Assembly: GCA_963828015.1 (NCBI GenBank)
Contig: CAWHCD010000006.1
Span: 372,001 to 436,000, forward strand
Direction of reading: 5' to 3'
Source of the DNA: CAVPUA01 sp963828015
GTDB taxonomy: Bacteria > Actinomycetota > Actinomycetes > Mycobacteriales > Jatrophihabitantaceae
Length of the DNA stretch: 64,000 nt
Shown: piece after piece, positions 1-8,605 of the stretch
Numbering within the stretch: position 1 is the stretch's first letter
How the letters are laid out: each line of letters opens with the position of its first letter
Notes under the pieces: generated by a model
What the model was told of the DNA's origin: nothing
Database searches by the model: none
What the model saw: only the letters and a program-made list of their open reading frames with translations
Program-made: the position numbers and the translations under genes

Positions 1-2
1 AG

Positions 3-164
3 ATCGTGCAGAAGGCGGTCGCCGCCGGAGTGGCGGGCATCGTCGCGGTCTCGGCGCCCTCCAGCCTGGCCGTGGATCTGTGTCGCGCGCAGGGCCTGCT
101 GCTGGCCGGGCTGTCCCGTGACGGGCGCTGCAACCTGTACTCCGGCGCGGAGCTAGTCGCCTGA
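3..164 (+). CDS. fdhD: FdhD-like sulfurtransferase, C-terminal end only
   Basis: The reading frame enters from the left edge and stops with TGA at 162-164, leaving 53 residues. The segment SAPSSLAVDL followed by a short GL-x-L-x-G run and NLYSG matches the C-terminus of FdhD, the protein that passes sulfur from IscS to the molybdenum cofactor of formate dehydrogenase. Its 3' end overlaps the end of the opposite-strand DUF6457 gene by 12 bases. The mobA gene close by fits a molybdenum-cofactor role. The catalytic cysteines lie outside the window, so activity cannot be judged. Confidence 0.8.
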   Translation: MVQKAVAAGVAGIVAVSAPSSLAVDLCRAQGLLLAGLSRDGRCNLYSGAELVA

Positions 165-401
165 GGCGTGGCCCAACGCCAGCCGCTGAGCCACGTCGGC
201 TGCCGCTCGGATCGCGTTCGCATCACCGCCGTTGGCACCCGCGACCAGGCCGACCAGGAACGTGGTCAGTGGGGCGGCTGGGCGGGCCACACTGTGTGCC
301 GCGTCGCGGGCCACGTCCAGCAGCAGGTCCACGTCGACTACGGCCGGGTCGATCCCGAGCGCGGCCCCCAGTTGCGCCAGCCACGCGTCCAGTTCGGTCA
401 T
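153..401 (-). CDS. DUF6457 domain protein (82 aa)
   Basis: A small, mostly helical protein of 82 residues. The run ARDAAHSVARPAAPLTTFL is the hallmark of the DUF6457 family, found in actinobacteria beside molybdenum cofactor genes. Its ATG (399-401) overlaps the stop of mobA as ATGA, so the two are translationally coupled. The biochemical role is not known; the genomic link suggests a helper of MobA or of molybdoenzyme maturation, which is inference from context. Confidence 0.8.
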   Translation of the reverse strand: MTELDAWLAQLGAALGIDPAVVDVDLLLDVARDAAHSVARPAAPLTTFLVGLVAGANGGDANAIRAAADVAQRLALGHASGD

Positions 402-943
402 GTCTGCGATCCTCTCGCCCGTTCGATCTCCGGCCAGGTATCGCAGTCGCGGCCCCAGCCCTGCTCATCGATCACCGGTACCCACGGCAGCGGTTCGATC
501 AGGCTGCGCATGGACGGGCCGCACTCGGCCAAGCCGGCGCGCAATGCCCCGGTGCGCCAGGCCGCCGCCAGGTAGTTCGGCCGGTCGTCAGTGACCAGTA
601 GGGCCAACGGAGCCGGACCGAGGCGCCCGAGCAACTCGGCCACGGCCGGCCCGATGTCGGGCAGGTCCGCGGCCAGCACGAGCACGACGTCGGCGGTGAC
701 GGCGTCGATGCCGGCCCGCAGCGCTGCGACCGGTCCGCCCCCCGGCGGATCCTCCTGCCGCCAGGTGACGTTGCCCAGGTGCGGCCGCGTCGGCCCCACG
801 ACGACCACCTGGCGCGCCCCGCTCACCGCGTCGAGCACGTGGGCAAGCATCGGCCGGCCGCGGACCTCGACGAGCGGCTTGTCGGCCCCGTCCAGGCGCC
901 GGGCCGACCCGCCGGCCAGCACGATGGCATCGAAGCTGATCAC
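398..943 (-). CDS. mobA: Molybdenum cofactor guanylyltransferase MobA
   Basis: A 181-residue protein that would attach GMP to molybdopterin to make the guanine dinucleotide cofactor. The nucleotide-binding signature LAGGSARR sits at residues 9-16 with the conserved DKPL at 21-24, and a DLPDIGP motif follows for the metal site. The GTG at 943 was chosen because the family begins directly before this motif; the open frame runs far further upstream, but only as antisense to aroC. It is divergent from the prepilin peptidase gene with only 24 bases between the starts, so the promoters must overlap. Confidence 0.85.
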   Translation of the reverse strand: MISFDAIVLAGGSARRLDGADKPLVEVRGRPMLAHVLDAVSGARQVVVVGPTRPHLGNVTWRQEDPPGGGPVAALRAGIDAVTADVVLVLAADLPDIGPAVAELLGRLGPAPLALLVTDDRPNYLAAAWRTGALRAGLAECGPSMRSLIEPLPWVPVIDEQGWGRDCDTWPEIERARGSQT

Positions 944-967
944 GGCCCCACCGTAAGCTGCACAGCC

Positions 968-1645
968 ATGTCGTCCGGACAACTCACCGCCGCCGGGCTC
1001 GGCGCTGCTGTGGGTCTGGTCGGATCGCCCTACCTGGCTCGGCTCACGCTCACCGTGCCCGACCGCGAGAACGCGCGGTGGTGGGTGGGGACGTCGGCGG
1101 GCGCCCGCCGATGGGTCGGCGTTGCCGTCACCGCCGTCGTGCTCGGGGCGCTGGGCGGGCGCGGAGCCGGCTGGACGTCGCTGCTGCCGCTCTGGCTGGT
1201 CCTGGCCGTCGTCTGCACGCCACTGGTGATCATCGACTTCGAGCATCATCGCCTGCCCGACCGGCTCGTGTTCGCCGCTGCGGCAGCCGCCGTCGTGTTG
1301 CTGCCCGTCGCCTCGATCGGCCACCACGACTGGTCGGCATTGGTGCGCGCCGCCCTGGCCGCGCTGGTGATCTTGGCGCTGTTCTTCGCGCTCGCGCTGT
1401 TCGCCCCGTTCGGGCTGGGTGACGTGAAACTCGGGGGCGTGTTGGCCGCCTGCCTGGGCTGGTTGAGTTGGGGCTACGTCGTCTACGGGATGCTCGCGGG
1501 CTTCGTGATCGCCTCGATCGTCTCGCTGCCGCTGGTGCTGATGCGGCGGGCGTCGATGAAGTCGGCCATTCCGCTCGGGCCGGCGCTCATTCTGGGGGCG
1601 TTCCTCGTCTTCGCCTTCCAGCTTGTCCCCAGCGCTCTGCGGTGA
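968..1645 (+). CDS. Prepilin peptidase, A24 family (TadV-like)
   Basis: A 225-residue polytopic membrane protease that would cleave Flp-type prepilins on the cytoplasmic side of the membrane. The two active-site aspartates of the GxGD aspartyl protease family are visible: Asp90 in IDFEHHRLPD and Asp152 in FGLGDVKL. The N-terminal cysteine-rich methylase domain of full-length PilD is missing, as in short TadV/CpaA peptidases. The gene is separated from the tad cluster at 6.0-14.0 kb by the shikimate genes, yet no other peptidase is seen there, so it is the likely processor of the pilin at 8606. The ATG at 968 was chosen over an upstream start because the longer form overlaps mobA. Confidence 0.85.
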   Translation: MSSGQLTAAGLGAAVGLVGSPYLARLTLTVPDRENARWWVGTSAGARRWVGVAVTAVVLGALGGRGAGWTSLLPLWLVLAVVCTPLVIIDFEHHRLPDRLVFAAAAAAVVLLPVASIGHHDWSALVRAALAALVILALFFALALFAPFGLGDVKLGGVLAACLGWLSWGYVVYGMLAGFVIASIVSLPLVLMRRASMKSAIPLGPALILGAFLVFAFQLVPSALR

Positions 1646-1666
1646 CGGTCTGACAGACTTGACGCT

Positions 1667-2860
1667 GTGTTGCGCTGGATAACCGCCGGAGAGTCGCACG
1701 GCCCTGCCCTCGTCGCGATCCTCGACGGGCTGCCGGCCGGCGTCGAGGTGACGACGGGTGATATCGCCGAGCAGCTGGCCCGGCGGAGACTGGGTTACGG
1801 CCGCGGGGCCCGGATGAAGTTCGAGCAGGACGAGGTCGAGCTCACCGGCGGGGTCCGCCACGGGCTGACCATGGGCGGGCCGGTGGCGATCCGCGTCGGC
1901 AACACCGAATGGCCCAAGTGGGAGACGGTGATGTCGGCCGATCCGGTCGATGCCGACCTGCTGGCCGAACAGGCCCGCAATGCACCCCTGACCCGACCCC
2001 GTCCCGGGCACGCCGACCTGGCCGGGATGCAGAAGTACGACGCCGAGGATGCCCGCCCGATGCTCGAACGGGCCAGTGCGCGCGAGACGGCGGCCCGAGT
2101 GGCGATGGGCGCGGTCGCACGGGGCCTGCTGCGTCAGGTCGCCGGTATCGAGATCCTCAGTCACGTGGTGTCGATCGGCTCGGTCAGCGCCCCGGACGGC
2201 GTGATTCCGGGGCCGGGCGACACCCCGGTCGTCGACGCCTCGCCCGTGCGCTGTCTGGACCGAGCCGCCAGCGACGCCATGGTGGCCGAGATCGATGAGA
2301 CCAAGCGCGCGGGGGACACCCTTGGTGGCGTCGTCGAGGTCGTCGCCTACGGGCTCCCGCCGGGACTGGGTAGCTTCGTGCACGGCGAACGCCGGCTGGA
2401 CGCCCGTCTGGCCGCCGCGTTGATGGGCATTCAGGCGATCAAGGGCGTCGAGGTCGGGGACGGGTTCGAGCTGGCTCGCATCCGCGGCTCGTTGGCCCAG
2501 GACGAGATCGTTCGCGAAGACGGCACGATCCGGCGGGTCTCCGGGCATTCCGGGGGCGTCGAGGGCGGCATGAGCACCGGCGAGGTGCTGCGGGTTCGCG
2601 CAGCGATGAAGCCCATCTCGACCATCCCGCGTGCACTGCGCACGATCGACATCGAGACCGGCGAACCGGCGGTCGCGATCAACCAACGCTCCGACGTCTG
2701 CGCCGTGCCCGCCGCGGCGGTGGTGGCCGAGGCGATGGTCGCGCTGGTGGTGGCCCAGGCCCTGCTCGAGAAGTTCGGCGGGGATTCGATCGGGGAGACC
2801 CGACGCAACGTGGCCGGCTACCTCAAGCGTCTGGCCGAGCGCGGACTGGCCGCGCCATGA
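1667..2860 (+). CDS. aroC: Chorismate synthase
   Basis: A 397-residue enzyme that converts EPSP to chorismate, the last step of the shikimate pathway, using reduced FMN. Family signatures are present: GESHGPALVAILDGLPAG at the N-terminus, GHADLAG near residue 120, RASARETAARVA near 140, and SGGVEGGMSTGE near 300. The start is GTG at 1667. The gene leads a tightly overlapped cluster aroC-aroK-aroB-aroQ, with the ATGA overlap to aroK showing coupled translation. Confidence 0.97.
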   Translation: MLRWITAGESHGPALVAILDGLPAGVEVTTGDIAEQLARRRLGYGRGARMKFEQDEVELTGGVRHGLTMGGPVAIRVGNTEWPKWETVMSADPVDADLLAEQARNAPLTRPRPGHADLAGMQKYDAEDARPMLERASARETAARVAMGAVARGLLRQVAGIEILSHVVSIGSVSAPDGVIPGPGDTPVVDASPVRCLDRAASDAMVAEIDETKRAGDTLGGVVEVVAYGLPPGLGSFVHGERRLDARLAAALMGIQAIKGVEVGDGFELARIRGSLAQDEIVREDGTIRRVSGHSGGVEGGMSTGEVLRVRAAMKPISTIPRALRTIDIETGEPAVAINQRSDVCAVPAAAVVAEAMVALVVAQALLEKFGGDSIGETRRNVAGYLKRLAERGLAAP

Positions 2861-3372
2861 CGCCGCGGGTGGTGCTGATCGGACTTCCGGGCTCGGGCAA
2901 GACCACCTCTGGGCGCCGGCTGGCCAACCGGTTGGGTGTCGCGTTCGCCGACTCCGACGTGCTGATCGAGGAACGGGCCGGCCAGTCGGTGGCCGAGATC
3001 TTCGCCAGTCAGGGCGAGCCGGCCTTCCGCACGCTCGAGGCCGAGGTCATCGCCGAGGCGCTGCGCAGCTTTGACGGCGTGCTGTCGCTCGGCGGCGGCG
3101 CCATCCTCGATCCGGATACGCGACAAACGTTGGCGCGCAGTGGCGTGCCCGTGGTCATGTTGAAGTCCTCCATCCGGACTCTGACCCATCGGGTCGGGGA
3201 CGGCCGGGGCCGCCCGCTGCTGGCCGACAACCCCAGCGCCTCCCTTGGCGCGCTGGCCGCGGCCCGCGAACCGCTCTACCGCGAGGCGGCCACCCACATC
3301 GTGAGCACTGACCGGCGCACGAGTTCGCGGGTCTCGCTCGAGATCGCCGAGCTGCTCGGTGTGAGCGCGTGA
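2857..3372 (+). CDS. aroK: Shikimate kinase
   Basis: A 171-residue P-loop kinase that phosphorylates shikimate at the 3-hydroxyl with ATP. Walker A GLPGSGKTT is at residues 9-17, the shikimate-binding Asp lies in FADSDVLIE, and the GGGAI loop follows near residue 80. Length is normal. It overlaps aroC upstream and aroB downstream by four bases each, placing it inside one transcription unit. Confidence 0.96.
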   Translation: MTPRVVLIGLPGSGKTTSGRRLANRLGVAFADSDVLIEERAGQSVAEIFASQGEPAFRTLEAEVIAEALRSFDGVLSLGGGAILDPDTRQTLARSGVPVVMLKSSIRTLTHRVGDGRGRPLLADNPSASLGALAAAREPLYREAATHIVSTDRRTSSRVSLEIAELLGVSA

Positions 3373-4439
3373 ACAGCCGCATCACGGTCGCCGGCGAGCG
3401 GCCCTACGACGTCATCATCGGCCGGGGCCTGCTGGGGGAGTTGGCCCCGCTGCTGACGGGCGCCGACCGGGTCGCGATCATCCACCCGCCGACACTGCGC
3501 ACCACGGCCGAGGCCGTCCGGGCCGACCTGCTCGAGGTCGGCTTCGACGCCCACGTCATCGAGATTCCCGACGGCGAAGACGCAAAGACCCTGCCGGTGG
3601 CCGGATTCTGCTGGGACGTGCTGGGTCAGATCGGGTTCACCCGCAACGACGCCGTCGTCGGCCTCGGTGGCGGCGCGACCACCGACCTGGCCGGCTGGGT
3701 CGCCGCGGCCTGGCTGCGTGGCATCCGGGTCGTGCATGTGGCCACGACGCTGGCCGGCATGGTCGACGCGGCCGTGGGTGGCAAGACCGGCATCAACACC
3801 GACCGCGGCAAGAACCTGGTCGGCGCGTTCTATCCGCCCGCCGGCGTGATCTGCGATCTGGCCACGCTCGACACCCTGCCGCCCAACGACTACCTGGGTG
3901 GGCTGGCCGAGGTGGTCAAGTGCGGTTTCATCGCCGACCCGGTGATCCTCGAGCTGATCGAGAAGGACCCGGCCGCGGTCGCCGTCGCCGGCAACCCGTT
4001 CGAACAGGAGTTGATCGAACGCTCGGTGCAGGTCAAGGCCGATGTCGTCGGGGCCGACCTGACCGAGCAGGGGCTGCGCGAGATCCTCAATTACGGGCAC
4101 ACCCTGGGCCATGCGATCGAGCGGGCCGAACGCTATCGCTGGCGCCACGGCGCCGCGGTGTCGATCGGGCTGGTCTACGCCGCCGAACTGTCGCGCGCCT
4201 TGGGGCGCCTGGACGACGCGACCGCCCTGCGGCACCGGACGATCCTCACCGAACTCGGGTTGCCGACGACCTACCGCGCCGATGCGTTCACGTCGCTGCT
4301 CGAGTCGATGAAGATCGACAAGAAGGCGCGGGGCAACCGGCTGCGCTTCGTACTGCTCGACGCGCTGGCCAAGCCGGTTACCGTCGCTGATCCTGACCCC
4401 GCCGTGCTCGCCGCGGCCTACGCGGAGGTGTCGGCGTGA
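3369..4439 (+). CDS. aroB: 3-dehydroquinate synthase
   Basis: A 356-residue NAD- and metal-dependent cyclase that makes 3-dehydroquinate from DAHP. The NAD-binding segment GLGGGATTDLAGWVAA, the DAAVGGKTGIN motif and the metal-ligand region LNYGHTLGHAIE are all present. GTG at 3369 overlaps the aroK stop (GTGA), and the end overlaps aroQ (ATG inside the last codons), so the four aro genes are coupled. Confidence 0.96.
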   Translation: MNSRITVAGERPYDVIIGRGLLGELAPLLTGADRVAIIHPPTLRTTAEAVRADLLEVGFDAHVIEIPDGEDAKTLPVAGFCWDVLGQIGFTRNDAVVGLGGGATTDLAGWVAAAWLRGIRVVHVATTLAGMVDAAVGGKTGINTDRGKNLVGAFYPPAGVICDLATLDTLPPNDYLGGLAEVVKCGFIADPVILELIEKDPAAVAVAGNPFEQELIERSVQVKADVVGADLTEQGLREILNYGHTLGHAIERAERYRWRHGAAVSIGLVYAAELSRALGRLDDATALRHRTILTELGLPTTYRADAFTSLLESMKIDKKARGNRLRFVLLDALAKPVTVADPDPAVLAAAYAEVSA

Positions 4440-4882
4440 GCCGGAAAGTCCTGGTGATCAATGGGCCGAACCTGGCCCGCCTCGGCACGCGTGAGCCCGA
4501 GATCTACGGCGCGCGCAGCTACAGCGAACTGGTCGAGCTACTCACCGAGGCCGGCGTCGAACTCGAACTCGAGGTCGAGATCCGCCAGAGCGAGCACGAG
4601 GGGGAGCTGCTGGGCTGGCTGCACGAGGCGGCCGATGAGGACACCTCGGTCGTGCTCAACGCCGGCGCGCTCACGCACACCTCGGTCGCCCTCGGCGATG
4701 CCTGCGCGATGCTGACCGCCCCCCTGATCGAGGTGCACATCAGCAACGTCTATCAGCGGGAGGATTTCCGCCACCACAGCTACATCTCCGCGCACGCCAA
4801 CGGAGTGATTGTCGGGCTCGGCTTCGAGGGTTACGTGCTGGCGCTGTCCTGGCTGGCGTCCTCGGCCGACCTCATTGAGTAG
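4436..4882 (+). CDS. aroQ: Type II 3-dehydroquinate dehydratase
   Basis: A 148-residue dodecameric-type dehydroquinase that removes water from 3-dehydroquinate. The N-terminal NGPNLARLGTREPEIYG carries the catalytic tyrosine (Tyr24), and VHISNVYQREDFRHHS followed by GFEGYVLAL forms the substrate site. It is the last gene of the aro cluster. About 57 bases separate it from efp, so efp may have its own promoter. Confidence 0.96.
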   Translation: MSRKVLVINGPNLARLGTREPEIYGARSYSELVELLTEAGVELELEVEIRQSEHEGELLGWLHEAADEDTSVVLNAGALTHTSVALGDACAMLTAPLIEVHISNVYQREDFRHHSYISAHANGVIVGLGFEGYVLALSWLASSADLIE

Positions 4883-4939
4883 ACTCGCCCATTGGCCCGA
4901 ACCTTTTGGGCGGATTCAGATCCAGGAGACAGATCCAGC

Positions 4940-5503
4940 GTGGCAACGACGAATGACCTGAAGAACGGCCTGGTGCTCAATATCGACGGGCAGCTCTGGA
5001 CGGTCGTGGAGTTTCAGCACGTCAAACCCGGCAAAGGCGGGGCCTTCGTCCGCACGACGTTGAAGAACGTGCTGTCGGGCAAGGTCGTCGACCGTACCTT
5101 CAACGCCGGCACCAAGGTCGAGACGGCCAGCGTCGACAAGCGGGCCATGACGTTCCTCTACCGCGAGGGCGACGACTTCGTCTTCATGGACGGCGAGACC
5201 TACGAGCAGCTCAGCGTCCCGTCGGCGACCGTGTCCGAGAACGCCAACTACATGCTCGACAACACCGAAGCCGTAGTCGCGGTCCACGAGGGGCTCGCGC
5301 TCTACATCGAGCTGCCGACCAGCGTCGAGCTGCTGATCAGCCACACTGACCCGGGCCTGCAGGGCGACCGCTCCACCGGCGGCACCAAGCCGGCGACGTT
5401 GGAGACCGGCGCCGAGATCCAGGTGCCGCTGTTCGTCACGACCGGCGAGAAGGTCAAGGTCGACACCCGCGACGGGCGTTATCTCGGCCGTATCAACAGC
5501 TGA
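4940..5503 (+). CDS. efp: Elongation factor P (unusual PGKGG loop)
   Basis: A 187-residue three-domain factor that relieves ribosomes stalled at proline runs. The GTG at 4940 follows a good ribosome site (AGGAGA at 4923-4928) and gives the usual N-terminus VATTNDLKNGLVLN. The functional loop reads KPGKGGAFVR with Lys32 at the tip. Actinobacterial EF-P typically carries a PGKGP loop with an unmodified lysine; here the last proline is glycine (codon GGG). No yeaZ/epmA-type modification genes are seen nearby. It is followed two bases later by nusB. Confidence 0.96.
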   Translation: MATTNDLKNGLVLNIDGQLWTVVEFQHVKPGKGGAFVRTTLKNVLSGKVVDRTFNAGTKVETASVDKRAMTFLYREGDDFVFMDGETYEQLSVPSATVSENANYMLDNTEAVVAVHEGLALYIELPTSVELLISHTDPGLQGDRSTGGTKPATLETGAEIQVPLFVTTGEKVKVDTRDGRYLGRINS

Positions 5504-5505
5504 TC

Positions 5506-5919
5506 GTGGCCGCTCGCAGCAAGGCCCGCAAACGGGCCGTCGACGTGCTCTACGAAGCCGACCTGCGCGGCACCGATGCCGTCGAGACCCTGGCCGATCG
5601 GGTCGCGCTCGCCGATCCGCCGGTGAATGACTACACGATCGAACTGGTGCAGGGCGTGCATGCCAATCAGGTGCGGATCGACGAGATCCTGACCGAGTAT
5701 GCCGACGGCTGGACGATCGAGCGGATGCCCGGGGTCGACCGGGCCGTGCTGCGCATCGGCGTCTATGAGCTGCTCTGGCGCAGTGACGATGTGCCGCCCG
5801 CGGTGAGCATCGACGAGGCGGTCGAGCTGGCCAAGGCGCTGTCGACCGACGAATCGCCCCGTTTCGTCAACGGGGTACTGGCACGCGTCCTGCGCGATGC
5901 GCCTCCGCTGACCGTCTGA
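5506..5919 (+). CDS. nusB: Transcription antitermination protein NusB
   Basis: A 137-residue all-helical RNA-binding protein that joins NusE/S10 at boxA to allow read-through of rRNA operons. The N-terminal ARSKARKRAVDVLYEADLRG, the central ERMPGVDRAVLRIGVYELLW and the C-terminal VELAKALSTDESPRFVNGVL are family-typical. GTG start two bases after efp. It ends before a strong palindrome that separates it from the convergent tad genes. Confidence 0.94.
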   Translation: MAARSKARKRAVDVLYEADLRGTDAVETLADRVALADPPVNDYTIELVQGVHANQVRIDEILTEYADGWTIERMPGVDRAVLRIGVYELLWRSDDVPPAVSIDEAVELAKALSTDESPRFVNGVLARVLRDAPPLTV

Positions 5920-5924
5920 CCTCG

Positions 5925-6030
5925 CTCTTCGCGCCGAGTGGCCACATCCCTCTTCGCGCCGAGTGGCCACTAAAACGCCGAGTGGGCGCCTACAGGCGCC
6001 CACTCGGCGTTTTGGCGCCCACTCGCGTGA
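5925..6030. repeat. Cluster of GCGCCGAGTGG-type repeats
   Basis: The gap between nusB and tadG carries at least five copies of a core CGCCGAGTGG or its reverse complement. Two are part of a perfect 21-base direct repeat (5925-5945 and 5950-5970), two form the arms of the palindrome at 5972-6013, and a partial inverted copy follows near 6014-6028. The unit looks like a short intergenic repeat that has duplicated locally. Confidence 0.7.
5972..6013. terminator. Bidirectional terminator palindrome nusB / tadG
   Basis: Perfect 20-base arms starting AAAACGCCGAGTGG and ending CCACTCGGCGTTTT, separated by two bases. The arms end in A4 and T4, so the hairpin would have a U-run in either direction. 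It sits exactly between two convergent genes and is well placed to stop transcription from both sides. Confidence 0.8.
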
Positions 6031-6041
6031 ACGGGGGTGGG

Positions 6042-7789
6042 CTACTGGGTCAGCCGGACCGGCGTGCCGTCCAGGCTGGCCTGCCACGACGTCGTGTCGC
6101 TGGGTTGGCCCGACCCGTAGTTGTACATCAGGGTGACCCAGCAGCCGGTCGTACTCAGATAGTTGCAGGTGTAGTTCGACGGTATTGGGACGGAGATCGT
6201 CTCCCACTTGCCGTTGTAGCTGGAGTTAGCGGGGATCGAGCAGCCCGACAAGGCTCCGGTCGTGGGTCCTGTTCCGACGCAGCCGGAGAACGAGGCCAGA
6301 CCGGAGTCCTTCGGTGGGATGACGGTGACCGTGCCCGGCTGGGTCGAGTCACCGATGTCGAAGAGTCGCACTGAAGGATCTGTCCGGCCGCGCCGGGCTG
6401 CACCTGGGTGAGGTAGAAGGACGTCTGCGCGCTGGGCAGGTTGGCGTACATAGCCATGTCGGTGAAGCCAGAGATCGCGATGCCCGAGTTCTGCGATGGC
6501 GAGGACCCTATGGCCCGCAGTGCGAACCGGTTGTGGCCGTCCCCGTTCGGGTTGTCGTTGGCCGCGTTGGTCTGCACCTGGACGAAGTAGGTTCCCGGCT
6601 GCGCATTGCTGATCGTGCACAGCGTTACCCACTGGCGGAACTCGCTGGCGATGGTGGCGTTGTAGCCGGTGGTGACCGGCACCGGTTTGCCGCCGACGTA
6701 GGTGAGCGCCCCGTTGGTCTGCGTGTACTGGTTGAGCGCGGTGTAGAGGTCACCGTTGTAGCCGGTGAACAACTTCGGGGCGCAGGTGCCGACGACCGGA
6801 TAGGTGGTCGGGTCCCATGGATTTGAATCCGCCGCCGGCTGCCGGATCGTGTAGGTGGTGTCCGGTGGCTGCCCGGTCGAGTCGGTGAACTGCACGTCGC
6901 CGGTGCAGTAGGCACCGGTTTGGCTCGGCGCGTACAGCTGGTTGTCCTCCAGATACTTGGCCGTGGCTGCGCTTGAGCCGGCGGAGTAGTTGACGGAGTT
7001 CTTGGCGTTCACGGCCGCGGTGGCGCCGCTGCCGAAGTTGGTATCGCACTGGTCGCCGACGGCGATCGCGGCCGGATCGAAGGCCTGAATGGTCAAGGTC
7101 GGAATCGCTGATGTCAGCTTCACGCTGTAGAAGTAGCCGTTGCTGGAGTAGTCGGTGTTGCCGTTACCGCAGTTGTCGGTGCCGCTGGCCGTCGTGGCGC
7201 AGTTGTTGTCCTGGAACGCGTCGCCGTAGCTCTTGCCCGCCTTGGGGCTGCCGACATTGGCCCAGAAGGCGCCGGCTGACGAGCAGTTGCTACTGCGCTG
7301 GTTGGCGGCGCCGATCGTTGGGTCGGGGCCGTTGCCGAACTCGTTGCAGGGACTGCCCAACGGCAACGGCGCTTGATAGTTCGCCACTGCGCTACGGGTG
7401 ATCGTCTCGGAGTTCAGGCCGAGTAGCTGCCCGAAGGTGTTACCGACCGTCGTGGTGATGGTGACCCGAAGCTGGTTCGGATTGCCCGAGACCGGCTCCG
7501 GGTCGACGCCCGTCGAGTAGCCGTTGGCGGCGGCCGTGGCCAGGGCCTGCTTCTCGGCCGCGGCCAGATCGCCCGGCAGGTACGTCACGCCGGCGAGCGC
7601 CGCTGCATCGGCCGCGCGCTGCACCTGGTCGGCGGTGGCATACCAGTTGCCGACGTCGACGGTGAACGCGGCCAGGCCCAGGAGCACCGGAGTGAGGATC
7701 GCGGTGGCCACCGCGATGTAGCCGGCGTCGTCGCGATGGCCGCGCCAGCGCAGGCCGGACCGCCAGCGGCGGCGCGTCGATGCCTTCAT
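6042..7789 (-). CDS. TadG-like pilus assembly protein, frameshifted
   Basis: The protein starts MKASTRRRWRSG at 7789, has a single membrane helix near residues 25-45 (IAVATAILTPVLLGLAAFTV) and a TadE/TadG-type segment DVGNWYATADQVQRAADAAALAG. The remainder is a large extracytoplasmic, Cys- and Asn-rich region. At about 6371-6380 the frame must change by one missing base: before it the protein reads PGAAGQILQ, after it VRLFDIGDSTQPGTVTVIPP, ending GTPVRLTQ. Total length would be about 582 residues. Its start overlaps the stop of the tadE-like gene (TGATG). The frameshift may be a sequencing indel or a real lesion. Confidence 0.75.
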
Positions 7790-8373
7790 CACTTGCACCC
7801 GGCGCCGTTGGTGCTGGCGTACGGCTCCAGCACCATCACTGTGTGGCTGGTCAGATCGAGTGAGCTGAAGATGATGTCGGTAACACCCTCGTGGTTGAAG
7901 TCGAGATAGACGCCGAGGCTGTCCTGCTCGCCGAAGCAGGCATCCTGGCTTGTGGCCGGCCATGAGTTGGACGTCTGTACGAAGGTGCTCGATGCCGAGC
8001 TCCAGGCGAACTGCACGCAGCTGGACGCGCAGGAGCCAAACGTCCCGCCAGCGCCAATCGGGTGGCCAGTGGAATCGGCCTTGTAGACCCAGAGCTGCTT
8101 GACCTGCGTCATATCGAGCGCTGAGCCTTCGCGGGCCACCGCGGCGGCGGCGTCAGTCGCGAACGTCGCGCTGCGCGGCTCGGCCGAGGCAATGCGCGCG
8201 CCGGCTCGCACGGCGGAGGTGACGGCCAGTTGGTCCTTGAAGGCGAAGCCGAACTCGAGCACCCCCACCAGAAGCAAGATGAAGATCGGCGTGATGATGG
8301 CTGCCTCGACCGCGACGGAGCCGCGGTCGGCGGCGGCCCGTTGGCGTCTCCAAATGCGCGTGAACAGAGTCAT
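7789..8373 (-). CDS. TadE-like pseudopilin
   Basis: A 194-residue protein with a short basic N-terminus, the TadE motif RGSVAVEAAIITPIFILLLVGVLEFGF forming the membrane helix (about residues 17-43), then an extracytoplasmic region with several cysteines (SCASSC) that could form disulfides. The glutamate in VAVEAA is the pseudopilin signature. The ATG at 8373 was chosen over a longer start because the family begins within 20 residues of this motif. It is the first gene of a leftward tadE-tadG pair, divergent from flp. Confidence 0.8.
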   Translation of the reverse strand: MTLFTRIWRRQRAAADRGSVAVEAAIITPIFILLLVGVLEFGFAFKDQLAVTSAVRAGARIASAEPRSATFATDAAAAVAREGSALDMTQVKQLWVYKADSTGHPIGAGGTFGSCASSCVQFAWSSASSTFVQTSNSWPATSQDACFGEQDSLGVYLDFNHEGVTDIIFSSLDLTSHTVMVLEPYASTNGAGCK

Positions 8374-8394
8374 GGCCGGGACGTTAGGGGCCGG

Positions 8395-8605
8395 GCGGGT
8401 CCGACGGAATGCTCTCGGGCGAACACCGCCCGATCGGCGCCCCATGTCGGCCGTTCGGCTGACACGTCGGCCGATCGGCTCGCCGATAGCGGCCGATCGC
8501 CCGCTACGGCGACCGCCCTACGCCGGACAGGCTTTGCGAGTCGGGTGACAAGGCGTCACCCACCGCCCGGTGAACCCGGCGCATCTCCCAGATAGGGGAA
8601 ACGAA
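8395..8605. promoter_or_regulatory. Divergent control region of the tad locus
   Basis: The 232 bases between the tadE-like start and flp hold several related GGCCG(A/T)TCG blocks: GTCGGCCGTTCGGCT at 8446-8460, GTCGGCCGATCGGCT at 8466-8480, and GGCCGATCGCCC near 8491. The first lies in an imperfect dyad running TGTCGGCCG...CGGCTGACA (8445-8464). A 7-base hairpin GGGTGAC/GTCACCC at 8543-8561 lies in the presumed flp leader. These look like binding sites for a shared regulator, but no promoter elements can be assigned with certainty. Confidence 0.5.

Noticed and set aside
944..2686. Long minus-strand open frame extending mobA to 762 codons
   Set aside because: The part beyond 943 is the antisense of aroC, has no family features, and mobA proteins begin at the GTG chosen.
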